DNA of 64,000 bases from an uncultured Butyrivibrio sp. (GCF_947169445.1 NZ_CAMVPU010000008.1:43556-107555), one strand, 5' to 3'; positions 50,584 to 60,690 are shown, counted from the first letter of the stretch. Numbers and translations are program-made. The notes: generated by a model from the sequence alone, not told the origin.

Positions 50584-51567
50584 TTGAGTGAAGTACTGTC
50601 ACAAAATGAAATAGATAGTCTGTTGGCAGCACTAAGTACTGGTGAAGTAGACGTCGCTCAAATGGCGGCCGCGGACGAGAAAAAGGTCAAGGACTATGAC
50701 TTTAAACGTCCCGCCAAGTTCTCTAAGGAACATCTGCGTACCCTGGAGATGATTTATGAGCATTACGGAAGACTTTTATCTACCACACTACCTTTGTACC
50801 TGCGCAAAAACGTATCAGTTTCTGTAGCGAACTCGGAAACTGTTACTTATTCCGAGTTTAGTAATGCCTTGTCCAATCCTGTTATTCTGGGAGTTATCAA
50901 TTTCCTTCCACTGCAGGGTACGATTATTTTGGAACTACAGGCCAATATTGGTTTTTCTTTCATCGACAGAATGCTTGGAGGTGAAGGAGGAACGCTTGAT
51001 AAACCAAGACCATTTACAGATATTGAGATGCCTCTTATCGAGAAGCTTGTTACTATCTGTATGTCACTGATGGTTGAGCCCTGGCAGAACGTTGTAGCCA
51101 TCAATCCTGTTATGGAGAGGATTGAGACCAATCCGCAGTTTGCTCAGGTTATTTCGCCATCAGATATGATTGCCATCGTCACACTTAATATCAAGATTGG
51201 TGATACAGAAGGACTTATGAATGTCTGCCTTCCATATTTCACTTTAGAGAGTGTTATGGATAAGCTGAATACCAAGTTCTGGTTCTCAACGATGCAGAAG
51301 AATAATGATGAGAACTACACGGATTATCTTCAGTCTATGGTGAGACATGTTGATGTACCTGTTAAGGCGATTCTTGGGAAATGCAATGTTTCGGTAAGTG
51401 ACTTTGTTCATCTTCAGGCGGGGGACATAATTAGACTTGATAACAGAGTCAATACTGATATGCAGATTTATGTGGGAAATATATATAAGTTTACGGCGCT
51501 TCCCGGTACAGCCAAGGACAAATATGCCGTAAGAATTACTTCAGTTATAAGAGAGGAGGAAGAGTAG
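50584..51567 (+). CDS. fliM: Flagellar motor switch protein FliM
   Basis: C-ring protein that receives CheY-P. 327 residues from TTG 50584 (GAGGAG upstream); the product then begins SEVLSQNEIDSLLAAL, the conserved CheY-binding N-terminus. A CheC-like middle domain and a C-terminal SpoA domain follow. No cheY is encoded next to it. fliY follows after 4 bases. Confidence 0.95.
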   Translation: MSEVLSQNEIDSLLAALSTGEVDVAQMAAADEKKVKDYDFKRPAKFSKEHLRTLEMIYEHYGRLLSTTLPLYLRKNVSVSVANSETVTYSEFSNALSNPVILGVINFLPLQGTIILELQANIGFSFIDRMLGGEGGTLDKPRPFTDIEMPLIEKLVTICMSLMVEPWQNVVAINPVMERIETNPQFAQVISPSDMIAIVTLNIKIGDTEGLMNVCLPYFTLESVMDKLNTKFWFSTMQKNNDENYTDYLQSMVRHVDVPVKAILGKCNVSVSDFVHLQAGDIIRLDNRVNTDMQIYVGNIYKFTALPGTAKDKYAVRITSVIREEEE

Positions 51568-51571
51568 CAGC

Positions 51572-52843
51572 ATGGATGGAATGTTATCACAAGACGAAAT
51601 TAATGCTTTGCTGGCCGGTATGGATACTTCCGGTGGTGGCGACGCTGCTGCTGACGGGGGAGATGCTTCTGCAGATAGTGGTATACCTGAGGAGGCGGCT
51701 GCCGCTTCACCTTCAGTAGGTGGCGGTATTATTGATGAATCTCTTTTGACAGATTCAGAAAAAGATGCAATTGGTGAGGTTGCTAATATTAGTATGGGAT
51801 CTTCAGCTACAACGCTGTATTCCCTTGTTAATCAGAAGGTTAATATTACAACTCCTCAGGTTGAGCTTGCCAATTGGGAAAACGTAATCAATAACTATGA
51901 AAGGCCTTGTGTATTCATTCAGATCAAGTACACGGTTGGCCTTGATGGTACTAATATCCTTATTTTGAAGGAGCATGACGTTATGGTCATCACTGATCTT
52001 ATGATGGGTGGTGACGGTACTAATACAGATGGAGAGATTGGTGAACTGCAGCTTTCTGCTATTTCAGAAGCTATGAACCAGATGATGGGTGCTGCTGCAA
52101 CATCACTTTCTACCATGATCAATCAGAAGGTAGATATCAGCCCGCCACAGGCAACTCTTCTTGATATGATCAATGATGACCCTTCTGATATTGCTGATTT
52201 CCTGACGGGAACCTTTGTAAGGATTTCCTTTAAGATGCAGGTTGGCGATCTTGTTGATTCAACTCTTATGCAGTTGTATCCTATTGATTTTGCCAAGACT
52301 TTGAAGGATACAGTAATAGCTGGAGATGCAGCTGCTGAAGCAGCACCGGAACCGGCTCCTGCACCAGCACCAGCTCCTGCACCAGCTGCTGCGCCTACAA
52401 TGGATGCGTCTGCAGGAATGCCGCAGATGGACCCGAATATGATGGGCGGCCAGATGGGCATGGGAATGGGCATGCCTCAGATGGGAATGCCACAGATGGG
52501 TATGGGAATGGGCATGCCAATGCAGATGCCTATGCCTCAGATGATGAATATGAATATCCAGCCTGCTCAGTTCCAGAATTTTTCCGGTGGAACTACTATT
52601 ATGGCAGGTGGCGAGAATATCGGACTTATCAAGGATGTTCCTTTGGAGGTAACGGTTGAGCTAGGAAGAACTGCTAAGCCTATTGCAGATATTCTTGATT
52701 TTGCTCCCGGAACCATCATAGAGCTTGATAAGGTGGCAGGCGAACCTGTCGATGTTCTTGTTAACGGTAAGTTCGTTGCCAAGGGAGAAGTTGTAGTTAT
52801 CGAAGAAAGTTTTGGTGTACGTGTAACTGAAATTGTGCAGTAA
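51572..52843 (+). CDS. fliY: Flagellar motor switch phosphatase FliY (FliN-type C-terminus)
   Basis: C-ring component with CheY-P phosphatase activity in B. subtilis. 423 residues: the N-terminal LSQDEINALLAGMD peptide (about 3-16), a CheC-like domain with paired phosphatase motifs (SEKDAIGEVANISMG near 65 and AISEAMNQMMGAA near 165), and a C-terminal FliN/SpoA domain (about 340-423). A linker at about 255-330 is Ala-Pro and then extremely rich in Met, Gly and Gln. cheY, which follows fliY in B. subtilis, is missing. Confidence 0.93.
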   Translation: MDGMLSQDEINALLAGMDTSGGGDAAADGGDASADSGIPEEAAAASPSVGGGIIDESLLTDSEKDAIGEVANISMGSSATTLYSLVNQKVNITTPQVELANWENVINNYERPCVFIQIKYTVGLDGTNILILKEHDVMVITDLMMGGDGTNTDGEIGELQLSAISEAMNQMMGAAATSLSTMINQKVDISPPQATLLDMINDDPSDIADFLTGTFVRISFKMQVGDLVDSTLMQLYPIDFAKTLKDTVIAGDAAAEAAPEPAPAPAPAPAPAAAPTMDASAGMPQMDPNMMGGQMGMGMGMPQMGMPQMGMGMGMPMQMPMPQMMNMNIQPAQFQNFSGGTTIMAGGENIGLIKDVPLEVTVELGRTAKPIADILDFAPGTIIELDKVAGEPVDVLVNGKFVAKGEVVVIEESFGVRVTEIVQ

Positions 52844-52863
52844 TTGTAACATTTTGGGGTGAT

Positions 52864-53214
52864 ATGGGAGCAGATTCATACTTGCAGTTTATTTCAGTTC
52901 TGATTATTTTTGTTGTGGTCCTGGCTGCGACATATTATGTCACAAAGTGGATCGCCAATTATCAAAAAGGAACTGAGTCAGGCAAAAATATCGAGATAAT
53001 AGAGACCTGCCGAATATCGAATAACAAATATATTCAGATAGTTCGTGTAGGCGAAAGATATATTTCTCTAGGGGTTACAAATGATCAGATCACAAATCTT
53101 GGGGATGTTGATCCATCAGAAATTGTAAAAGAGCCGAAAGCTCAGGAAAATATGTCTTTTAATGATATTCTTGAAAAAATAAAGGGTGAGAAAAAGAGTA
53201 GTAATGGCAAATAA
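52864..53214 (+). CDS. fliO: Flagellar biosynthesis protein FliO (FliZ-like)
   Basis: 116 residues, one N-terminal membrane helix (about 8-28) and a small beta domain (IEIIETCRISNNKYIQIVRVG region; key motif KYIQIVRVGERY). Helps assembly of the FliP ring. Poorly conserved family; the call rests on the fold pattern and the position before fliP. Confidence 0.85.
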   Translation: MGADSYLQFISVLIIFVVVLAATYYVTKWIANYQKGTESGKNIEIIETCRISNNKYIQIVRVGERYISLGVTNDQITNLGDVDPSEIVKEPKAQENMSFNDILEKIKGEKKSSNGK

Positions 53215-54148
53215 GTGGGGAGAGATGGTATTTAAAAAGAATATGAGTCGTCTTAAGAAGAAAGCTTTGATTGTTTCTTTCTTGTGTCTTTTTGCTATCT
53301 TTACATTTATGGCCACTACTCCAGTTACCGCCTTGGCGACTCAAAACATAATTTCTGATACTACGCCAACAGACCCGACTACTGATGAGGAAAGACATTT
53401 GACTGGTTCTCAGGGAGAGAGAACCAATATAAATGAGCCTGGTTCTTCTGAGGATCCGGAGGATCTTAAGGAACTGAACATTGCTAATACGGTTACTATA
53501 ACCTATGACAATGGTAATGGTTCTCTTAACGGTGCACTAAGGATCCTTATCACACTTACTTTAATTTCCCTAGCACCAACGCTTCTTGTGATGATGACTT
53601 CTTTTACGAGGATCATCGTCGCTCTACATTTTACGAGAACAGCCATTGGAACCCAAACAGCACCTCCAAACCTGGTGATGATTGGGATTGCTTTGTTTAT
53701 GACTCTTTTCATTATGCAGCCTACTCTGACTACTGTTTATAATGATGCGGTTATTCCTTTTGAAAATGGCGAGATGGACCAGAATGAGTTTTTTCAGGAG
53801 GCAATGGTGCCCTTTAGAAACTTTATGTATGGTCAGACTCTGCGCAAGGATGTAGATCTTTTTATGCAGATTGATGGCATTGAGTGGGATGGGGAACTAG
53901 ATAGTATTCCCAATGTTGTTCTGATACCGAGTTTTATAGTAAGTGAACTTAGGACTGCCTTTATTATAGGCTTTATGATCTATGTTCCTTTTATAGTTAT
54001 TGATATGGTTGTAGCATCAGTACTTATGAGTATGGGTATGATGATGCTGCCGCCAACGACAATTTCGCTTCCGTTTAAGATTTTGTTGTTTGTTCTTGCA
54101 GACGGATGGACGCTTATTATCGGTAATCTTGTTAAGTCGTTCTACTAA
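53204..54148 (+). CDS. fliP: Flagellar export gate protein FliP
   Basis: Core of the type III export gate. The start is uncertain: ATG 53204 gives 314 residues and overlaps fliO by 11 bases; GTG 53186 and ATG 53243 are alternatives. An N-terminal signal-like helix (KKKALIVSFLCLFAIFTFM, 18 residues of which are hydrophobic) is followed by an extra linker and four membrane helices. Family blocks include MMTSFTRIIVALHF, FIMQPT and MSMGMMMLPPTTISLPFK. Confidence 0.93.
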   Translation: MANKWGEMVFKKNMSRLKKKALIVSFLCLFAIFTFMATTPVTALATQNIISDTTPTDPTTDEERHLTGSQGERTNINEPGSSEDPEDLKELNIANTVTITYDNGNGSLNGALRILITLTLISLAPTLLVMMTSFTRIIVALHFTRTAIGTQTAPPNLVMIGIALFMTLFIMQPTLTTVYNDAVIPFENGEMDQNEFFQEAMVPFRNFMYGQTLRKDVDLFMQIDGIEWDGELDSIPNVVLIPSFIVSELRTAFIIGFMIYVPFIVIDMVVASVLMSMGMMMLPPTTISLPFKILLFVLADGWTLIIGNLVKSFY

Positions 54149-54168
54149 TTACAGAAAGGAGACATAAG

Positions 54169-54441
54169 GTGATTACAATTGGTGATATTAATTTGATAAT
54201 TGGCGAAGCTCTTTTTATGGTAATCAAGATGTCTCTGCCGGTTCTGCTTACTTCAATGGTTATAGGTCTTGTTATTTCAATTTTTCAGACAGTTACTTCG
54301 ATTCAGGAGCAGACACTTACCTTTGTTCCTAAGGTAATTGGAGTCTTTTTGATGATTATGATTTTGGGAAACTGGATGGCCACTGAATTGTCCGGCTATA
54401 TAACAAATCTTTGGTCTGATTTTTCAAAGTATGTTAGATGA
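54169..54441 (+). CDS. fliQ: Flagellar export gate protein FliQ
   Basis: 90 residues, two membrane helices, from GTG 54169 (GAAAGGAGA upstream). The segment ISIFQTVTSIQEQTLTFVPK is typical, with core SIQEQTLTF. Sits between fliP and fliR as in almost all flagellar operons. Confidence 0.95.
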   Translation: MITIGDINLIIGEALFMVIKMSLPVLLTSMVIGLVISIFQTVTSIQEQTLTFVPKVIGVFLMIMILGNWMATELSGYITNLWSDFSKYVR

Positions 54442-54456
54442 CGGGAGATTGTCCAT

Positions 54457-55242
54457 ATGCTTGATTACAGCTTTAGCTATGGAGATTTAGAGATTTTTCT
54501 CCTGATACTTGTGAGAGTTGCCAGTTTTATTTTCGTCTGTCCCTTCTTCGGAGGAAGGCAGACACCGAATATTGTGAAAATTGGCTTTAGTCTCCTTTTA
54601 TCTATTATGTTGTATGGGGCAGTACCCTATGTAGCTCCAGATTATAACACCATCATAGGATATACGGTGATTGTGTTAAAAGAAGTAATGGTTGGTTTTT
54701 TGATTGGTTTTTCCGTGCAGCTTTGTGAACTTATAGCTGCTTTTGCCGGAACTGTTGTGGATATGCAGATTGGTCTGTCCATGGTAAATATTTTTGATCC
54801 CAATACCAATGAGCAGGTGACTATTACAGGTAGTCTTTATTCACAGGTTCTTACGATAATGCTGATCATAACCGGTATGTATCGTTTTATTTTAAATGCT
54901 CTTGCTGATACTTTTAAGGTTATTCCAATTAACGGAGCAGTTATAAATGCTGACAGATTTTTGGAAACGATTATCGGTTTTATGCGTGATTATGTTGTAA
55001 TTGGCTTTAGAATCTGTCTGCCGATCTTCATAATAACTTTCATTACCAATATGGTACTTGGTATTTTGGCAAAGGTTTCTCCGCAGATGAACATGTTTGC
55101 TGTGGGTATTCAGATAAAAATCATAATCGGTCTTTTGATTATGTTTGTAACTGTAAGCATGTTAAGTGATGCTACAAATTTTATTTTTATCAATATGAAG
55201 GAGCTGATGCAGGATTTTGTCTACAGTATGCAGAGTAGTTGA
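54457..55242 (+). CDS. fliR: Flagellar export gate protein FliR
   Basis: 261 residues with about six membrane helices; PFFGGRQTPNIVKIGFS and the central VDMQIGLSMVNIFDP are the FliR signatures. Completes the FliPQR gate. Overlaps the flhB frame by 26 bases. Confidence 0.95.
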   Translation: MLDYSFSYGDLEIFLLILVRVASFIFVCPFFGGRQTPNIVKIGFSLLLSIMLYGAVPYVAPDYNTIIGYTVIVLKEVMVGFLIGFSVQLCELIAAFAGTVVDMQIGLSMVNIFDPNTNEQVTITGSLYSQVLTIMLIITGMYRFILNALADTFKVIPINGAVINADRFLETIIGFMRDYVVIGFRICLPIFIITFITNMVLGILAKVSPQMNMFAVGIQIKIIIGLLIMFVTVSMLSDATNFIFINMKELMQDFVYSMQSS

Positions 55243-56368
55243 TCCTACTTATAAGCCTTTAATTGCATATAACCTTCAGTTCTTCGCAGAAGATGCCAAT
55301 GGCGCAGAAAAGACAGAGCAGCCTACTGCCAAAAAGCTTGATGACGCCAGAAAAGAAGGCCAGGTTGCCAAGAGCCAGGAAATTGCCACAGCTTTTTCGT
55401 TGCTTTCTTTTTTTATTTTGCTTAGGCTGACCTATGGGTTCATGGGACAGAATTTTACGGGGATATTTAATCGTGTCTATGACAATATCCCTAATGTGGC
55501 CAGAACCTATGATGGATTTTTACCAATAAGTTATATTCGAAGTATTATTTATAATGCTTTTCTTACTATTTTGCTCGTGTGTGCTCCGTTTTTTGCAGTT
55601 GGATTTTTCGTCGCTTTTTTATGCGACCTTGTTCAGGTAGGCTATAAACCTACTACAAAACCGCTTCAGCCAAAGCTTTCAAAGTTAAATCCTATTAGTG
55701 GAATGAAAAAGATTTTTTCCACCAGAAAGCTCTTTGACCTGGCTAAATCAATACTTAAGCTGATTCTGATGTCCGTCGTTATTATTAGTTTTTTTAACGG
55801 ACGTAAGGAGTCTATTTTCCTTCTTTATGACATTCCGCTTAAAAACGCCATTGGAATGATGGGGAATTTTATTATAGACCTTGGGATCAGAATTGCAGCA
55901 GTTTATATGATCATTGCTTTTGCTGACTTGATTTATCAGAGACGTAAGTTCACCAAGGATATGATGATGACCAAACAGGAAGTTAAAGAAGAGTTCAAGA
56001 ATGCTGAAGGAAGCCCGGAAGTTAAGTCGGCTCAGAAGCGTAGGATGATGGAAGCTTCCAGAAGGCGAATGATGCAGCAGATACCACAGGCAGACGTTGT
56101 AATCACGAACCCTACTCACTATGCTGTTGCGATCAAATATGACGCTTCGGTGTCAGAAGCTCCTATTGTAGTGGCTAAGGGAGCTGATTATCTGGCTCAG
56201 AAGATAAAAGAAATAGCTAAAGATAATAATGTTGAAATAGTAGAAAACAAACCACTTGCCAGAATGCTATATGCTAATGTTGAGGTGGGAGAAATGGTAC
56301 CACCTGAGCTGTATAAGGCTGTTGCCGAGGTACTGGCATATGTATATCACCTAAAGGGTATTGCATAA
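55217..56368 (+). CDS. flhB: Flagellar export switch protein FlhB
   Basis: 383 residues. The conserved part starts at YNLQFFAED and EKTEQPTAKKLDDARKEGQ, followed by four membrane helices and the C-terminal domain with the self-cleavage site NPTH near residue 298. The only in-frame start codon before this part is TTG 55217, which lies inside fliR; the distance from AAGGAG is long (13 bases), so the exact start is uncertain. Confidence 0.93.
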   Translation: MSTVCRVVDPTYKPLIAYNLQFFAEDANGAEKTEQPTAKKLDDARKEGQVAKSQEIATAFSLLSFFILLRLTYGFMGQNFTGIFNRVYDNIPNVARTYDGFLPISYIRSIIYNAFLTILLVCAPFFAVGFFVAFLCDLVQVGYKPTTKPLQPKLSKLNPISGMKKIFSTRKLFDLAKSILKLILMSVVIISFFNGRKESIFLLYDIPLKNAIGMMGNFIIDLGIRIAAVYMIIAFADLIYQRRKFTKDMMMTKQEVKEEFKNAEGSPEVKSAQKRRMMEASRRRMMQQIPQADVVITNPTHYAVAIKYDASVSEAPIVVAKGADYLAQKIKEIAKDNNVEIVENKPLARMLYANVEVGEMVPPELYKAVAEVLAYVYHLKGIA

Positions 56369-56430
56369 GCTCTATAAATTTAAGGTGATTATTTTTTGGA
56401 ACACTAGACTGCTGGAAAGGGGGATGACGC

Positions 56431-58488
56431 ATGGATAGAACCAAGATAATGAACCGTATATATGATTACGGCCTTGCAATGTACATTGTTGCAGCTGTTG
56501 TAATGTTGATCATTCCGCTTCCTGACTGGCTTTTAGATATACTTCTTGCCTTTGATATGTCACTTTCCTTTGTGATCATGTTTACGGCGATGTTTGCAAC
56601 CGAAGTTTTACAGATGTCGTTTTTTCCTACGATTTTGCTTTTTACAACAATATTCAGAATTGCCCTTAACGTTTCTTCTACAAGACTTATCCTGACTCAG
56701 GGAAGTGCAGGGCAGGTTATTACTGTATTTGGTACCTTCGTTGGTGGCGGTGACCTGATCGTAGGAGCTATTGTTTATGTAATCCTTATCATAGTTCAGC
56801 TTATGGTCATCAACAAAGGTTCTGAACGAGTTGCTGAAGTATCGGCAAGATTTACTCTTGATGCTATGCCCGGTAAACAGATGGCTATTGATGCGGACCT
56901 TAATACCGGAGCTATAACTGATGCAGAAGCTAAGGCCAGGCGTGAAAAGATACAGGAAGAAGCAAGCTTTTTTGGCGCCATGGATGGTGCTACTAAATAT
57001 GTAAAGGGAGATTCAACTGCCGGACTTATTATTACGGCGGTTAACCTGGTAGGCGGAATTGCCATGGGTATGCTCAGGCAGGGTATGGATGTTAATACGG
57101 CTATAAATACCTATTCTATTCTGACCATGGGTGATGGACTTGTAAGTTCAATTCCTTCTCTTATGATTTCTATGTCAACCGGTATTCTTGTTACCAAGGG
57201 GTCCAAAGAGGCGGATTTTGGACATGTTCTTATCAATCAGCTATTTGGTATGCCAAAGACCTTGTATCTGGTTGGCGGTGTTGTTGCAGGACTTGGAATA
57301 TTATCACCGCTTCCTACGGTTTTGTATGTAACTTTTGGTGCGGCATTTATTCTTCTTGGAAGAGTGGCCTCCCAGACTATTGAAGAGGTGGCAACCGAAG
57401 CTGAGGTCGCTACACCTGAAGAAGCTCAGGCAGAAGAGATAAGACAGCCTGAAAATGTCACAAGTCTTTTGCAGGTTGATCCTATTGAGCTTGAATTTGG
57501 TTACGGAATTATTCCTCTTGCTGATGTGAATCAGGGCGGGGATCTTCTGGACCGCGTTGTCATGATAAGACGTCAGGTGGCGCTGGAACTTGGTACTGTA
57601 GTTCCGATTATCAGACTTCGTGATAATATTCAGTTGAATCCCAATCAATATATCATTAAAATTAAAGGTATACAGGTTAGTGATGGAGAAATTCTTTTTG
57701 ACCACTATATGGCCATGAATCCGGGACATGTAGAGGAAGAAATCACAGGTATCCCGACATTTGAGCCATCCTTCCATCTGCCGGCTATCTGGATTACAGA
57801 GAGCCAGAGGGAAAGAGCGGAGAGTCTTGGATATACGGTTGTTGATCCTCCATCAATCATTGCTACTCACTTAACTGAGATAATTCGTGAACATATTGCT
57901 GAACTTATGACAAGGCAGGATGTTCAGAATCTTATAGATAATCTTAAGGAACGTAATCCTGCACTTGTGGATGAGCTGGTACCTAAGCTTATGAGTCTTG
58001 GTGAAATCGAGAAGGTTCTGCAGAATCTTTTGCGAGAGGGCATTTCCATAAGAGATCTGGTTACTATTTTTGAAACACTTGCTGATTTTGCTCCATCGAC
58101 ACATGATCCGGATATCCTTACGGAATATGTAAGACAGAGTTTAAAGAGAGCAATTTCCAGTAAATATTTTATTCCTGGAGAGACTACAAGTGTTGTTACG
58201 CTTGATCCTAAGGTAGAACAGGAAATCATGAGCAGCGTTAAGCAGACCGAGACCGGTGCTTATCTTACTTTGGATCCTGCCAGGACAAAAGCTATCCTTA
58301 ATGCTGTTGGGGAACAGGTAAGGAAGCTGGAGGAGACCGGTAGAATGCCGATTATCATGGCATCTCCGATTGTCAGAATGTACTTTAAGAAAATGACGGA
58401 AGACTATTACAGAGATTTGATTGTGATATCTTACAACGAAGTAGAGCCTAATATCGAATTACAATCAGTGGGGATGGTAACAGCTTAA
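56431..58488 (+). CDS. flhA: Flagellar export gate protein FlhA
   Basis: 685 residues: eight membrane helices in the first about 320 residues with the FHIPEP-family blocks RFTLDAMPGKQMAIDADL and SFFGAMDGATKYVKGD, then a cytoplasmic domain that docks substrates. Ribosome site AAAGGGGG. flhF starts 2 bases after the stop. Confidence 0.97.
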   Translation: MDRTKIMNRIYDYGLAMYIVAAVVMLIIPLPDWLLDILLAFDMSLSFVIMFTAMFATEVLQMSFFPTILLFTTIFRIALNVSSTRLILTQGSAGQVITVFGTFVGGGDLIVGAIVYVILIIVQLMVINKGSERVAEVSARFTLDAMPGKQMAIDADLNTGAITDAEAKARREKIQEEASFFGAMDGATKYVKGDSTAGLIITAVNLVGGIAMGMLRQGMDVNTAINTYSILTMGDGLVSSIPSLMISMSTGILVTKGSKEADFGHVLINQLFGMPKTLYLVGGVVAGLGILSPLPTVLYVTFGAAFILLGRVASQTIEEVATEAEVATPEEAQAEEIRQPENVTSLLQVDPIELEFGYGIIPLADVNQGGDLLDRVVMIRRQVALELGTVVPIIRLRDNIQLNPNQYIIKIKGIQVSDGEILFDHYMAMNPGHVEEEITGIPTFEPSFHLPAIWITESQRERAESLGYTVVDPPSIIATHLTEIIREHIAELMTRQDVQNLIDNLKERNPALVDELVPKLMSLGEIEKVLQNLLREGISIRDLVTIFETLADFAPSTHDPDILTEYVRQSLKRAISSKYFIPGETTSVVTLDPKVEQEIMSSVKQTETGAYLTLDPARTKAILNAVGEQVRKLEETGRMPIIMASPIVRMYFKKMTEDYYRDLIVISYNEVEPNIELQSVGMVTA

Positions 58489-58489
58489 T

Positions 58490-59752
58490 ATGATTATCAA
58501 AAAGTATGTTGGAAAAACCGAGAGTGAGGCAACTGAAGAAGCAAGAAAGGAACTGGGGCAAAACATTGTTGTCATGAATGTAAGGCCCTTAAAAAAGAGC
58601 GGATTCTTATCTTTGTTTCAGGGACAGAAAATCGAAGTAACTGTAGCTCTAGAGGAGGAATCCGAAAGAACACCTGTCACAAGAACTCTTACGCCTGACA
58701 GGACAATTAAACCTGCGCCCAGAGCTCCTTTGGTAGAGGGTAGTCAGAAGGATACAGTGAGGCCTTCTGTTAAAGTTAATAAACCTGCTGACCTTATGGA
58801 TGATGGCAGTGATATTGGCGAGAAACTTGATAATTTAAGTTCATTATTGGAAAAAAATATCAAATTCAAGGAATTGGATGATGAAAAGCCTTCTTTTGAA
58901 TCTGATAATACTGTATCCAGGCCTAAAAAGGACTCCGGCAACAATATTTCCGATGAGACGATGTCTTTCATTAAATTGTTGTATAATACTCTTATAGAGA
59001 ATGAAGTTGATGAGATTTATGTCAACCAGCTTACTGATGAAGTTGAGAAGATCAGTAAGCCGGGCATGCCATTTGACTTTGCACTGGCAAATGTTTATCA
59101 AAAGATGGTTCTTAAGTTTGGTAAATCAGAACCTATTGATCTGGATACTCATGGACCTCGTGCAGAGATTTTCATCGGACCTACAGGTGTTGGTAAGACA
59201 ACAACAATAGCCAAACTTGCTTCTGAGCTTTCAGTTACTCAGAAAAAGAAGGTGGCACTTATAACTGTTGATACCTATAGGATAGCCGCAGCAGAACAGC
59301 TTCGTACCTATGCTTCGATATTAGAGATTCCTTTCAGAGTTATTTACTCTGTTGAGGAAATGAAGCAGGCAGCTGAAGATTTTAAAGATTATGACTATAT
59401 CATGGTTGATACTGCAGGTCATTCTCAGCACAATGAAGAACTAAAAAATGATATTGAAGTATATATAAGAACATTGGAAGAAATCATGGACTGTGAGAAT
59501 TTCCTTGTTCTTTCCGCAACGACCAAATACAGAGATCTTATTGAAATATCAGATTCCTACTCGGCAGTTGTTGCTTATAAACTGATATTTACCAAAATGG
59601 ATGAGACCGGTGCGAAAGGCAATCTCTACAACATCAGGATGCATACCGGGGCGCCTATTTCTTACATAACAAATGGGCAGAATGTACCTGATGATATAGC
59701 CATTTTTGATGCTCAGCGCATCGTTAAAAATCTATTGGGTGGAAAAAGTTAA
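58490..59752 (+). CDS. flhF: SRP-family GTPase FlhF
   Basis: Controls flagellar number and placement. 420 residues: an N-terminal B region rich in charged residues, then NG domains with GPTGVGKTT (about 229-237), DTYRIAAAEQL and VDTAGH. The last motif reads DTAGHS where SRP GTPases mostly have DTAGR. flhG follows after 11 bases. Confidence 0.95.
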   Translation: MIIKKYVGKTESEATEEARKELGQNIVVMNVRPLKKSGFLSLFQGQKIEVTVALEEESERTPVTRTLTPDRTIKPAPRAPLVEGSQKDTVRPSVKVNKPADLMDDGSDIGEKLDNLSSLLEKNIKFKELDDEKPSFESDNTVSRPKKDSGNNISDETMSFIKLLYNTLIENEVDEIYVNQLTDEVEKISKPGMPFDFALANVYQKMVLKFGKSEPIDLDTHGPRAEIFIGPTGVGKTTTIAKLASELSVTQKKKVALITVDTYRIAAAEQLRTYASILEIPFRVIYSVEEMKQAAEDFKDYDYIMVDTAGHSQHNEELKNDIEVYIRTLEEIMDCENFLVLSATTKYRDLIEISDSYSAVVAYKLIFTKMDETGAKGNLYNIRMHTGAPISYITNGQNVPDDIAIFDAQRIVKNLLGGKS

Positions 59753-59763
59753 CGGGTGGATTT

Positions 59764-60690
59764 ATGGATCAGGCTCAACAGCTTAGAAATATAATTAAAA
59801 ATACGAATAAGCCACAGCGTCCTTTGGCGAGAATCATTACCGTTACAAGCGGCAAGGGTGGTGTAGGCAAATCTAATGTAGCAATAAATCTTGCCATTCA
59901 GTTTAGAAAGATGGGCAAGAGAGTAATTATCCTTGATGCCGATTTTGGACTTGCAAATATTGAGATTATGTTTGGAACCGTTCCGAAGCATAACCTTTGC
60001 GACCTGATTTATCAGGGAAAAAACATCAAGGATATTATTACATGGGGACCTGAGGGAGTCGGTTTTATTTCCGGAGGATCCGGAATATCCGGCATGTATA
60101 ATTTAAGCCGTGATTACCTCGTGTATATTATTGTTAATCTTGCTGAATTGGACGCAATAGCTGATATAATAATAATAGATACAGGAGCCGGAATATCCAG
60201 TGCAGTTATGGAATTCCTTGTAGCAAGCGGAGAAGTTATACTTGTAACGACTCCTGAACCTACTTCAATAACCGATTCGTATTCACTTCTCAAGGCACTT
60301 AATCAGTCTCCAAGGTTTTCAAGAGAAGATACCAAGGTAAAAGTAGTATCTAACAGAGTAAACTCAGATGATGAAGGTCAACAGCTCTTTAACAAGTTAA
60401 ATGCAGTTGTAGCCAGGTATCTGAAGTTACCGCTGGTTTATATGGGAGCTATCCCACAGGATCCAATGCTTGCGCGAAGCGTAATGCAGCAGTCACCTGT
60501 ATCCCTGCAATATCCTAACGCTAAATCGGTTCGAGCATTTGAGGCAATTGCATCTAAGCTTATGAATCCGGGGGATACGTCTGAAATAAAGCAAAGAGGA
60601 ATGGCTGCTTTCTTTTCACATATTATTACAGGAAGAAAACTTAGCAGTACACCCAAAACAATAACCAGTACGCCGAATTTACCGGCCTGA
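59764..60690 (+). CDS. flhG: MinD-like ATPase FlhG (FleN/YlxH)
   Basis: Partner of FlhF in limiting and placing flagella. 308 residues; deviant Walker A SGKGGVGKS near residue 29-37, DADFGLANIEIMFG, and a C-terminal amphipathic segment. The N-terminal stretch with QLRNIIK is the FlhF-activating region type. Confidence 0.94.
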   Translation: MDQAQQLRNIIKNTNKPQRPLARIITVTSGKGGVGKSNVAINLAIQFRKMGKRVIILDADFGLANIEIMFGTVPKHNLCDLIYQGKNIKDIITWGPEGVGFISGGSGISGMYNLSRDYLVYIIVNLAELDAIADIIIIDTGAGISSAVMEFLVASGEVILVTTPEPTSITDSYSLLKALNQSPRFSREDTKVKVVSNRVNSDDEGQQLFNKLNAVVARYLKLPLVYMGAIPQDPMLARSVMQQSPVSLQYPNAKSVRAFEAIASKLMNPGDTSEIKQRGMAAFFSHIITGRKLSSTPKTITSTPNLPA

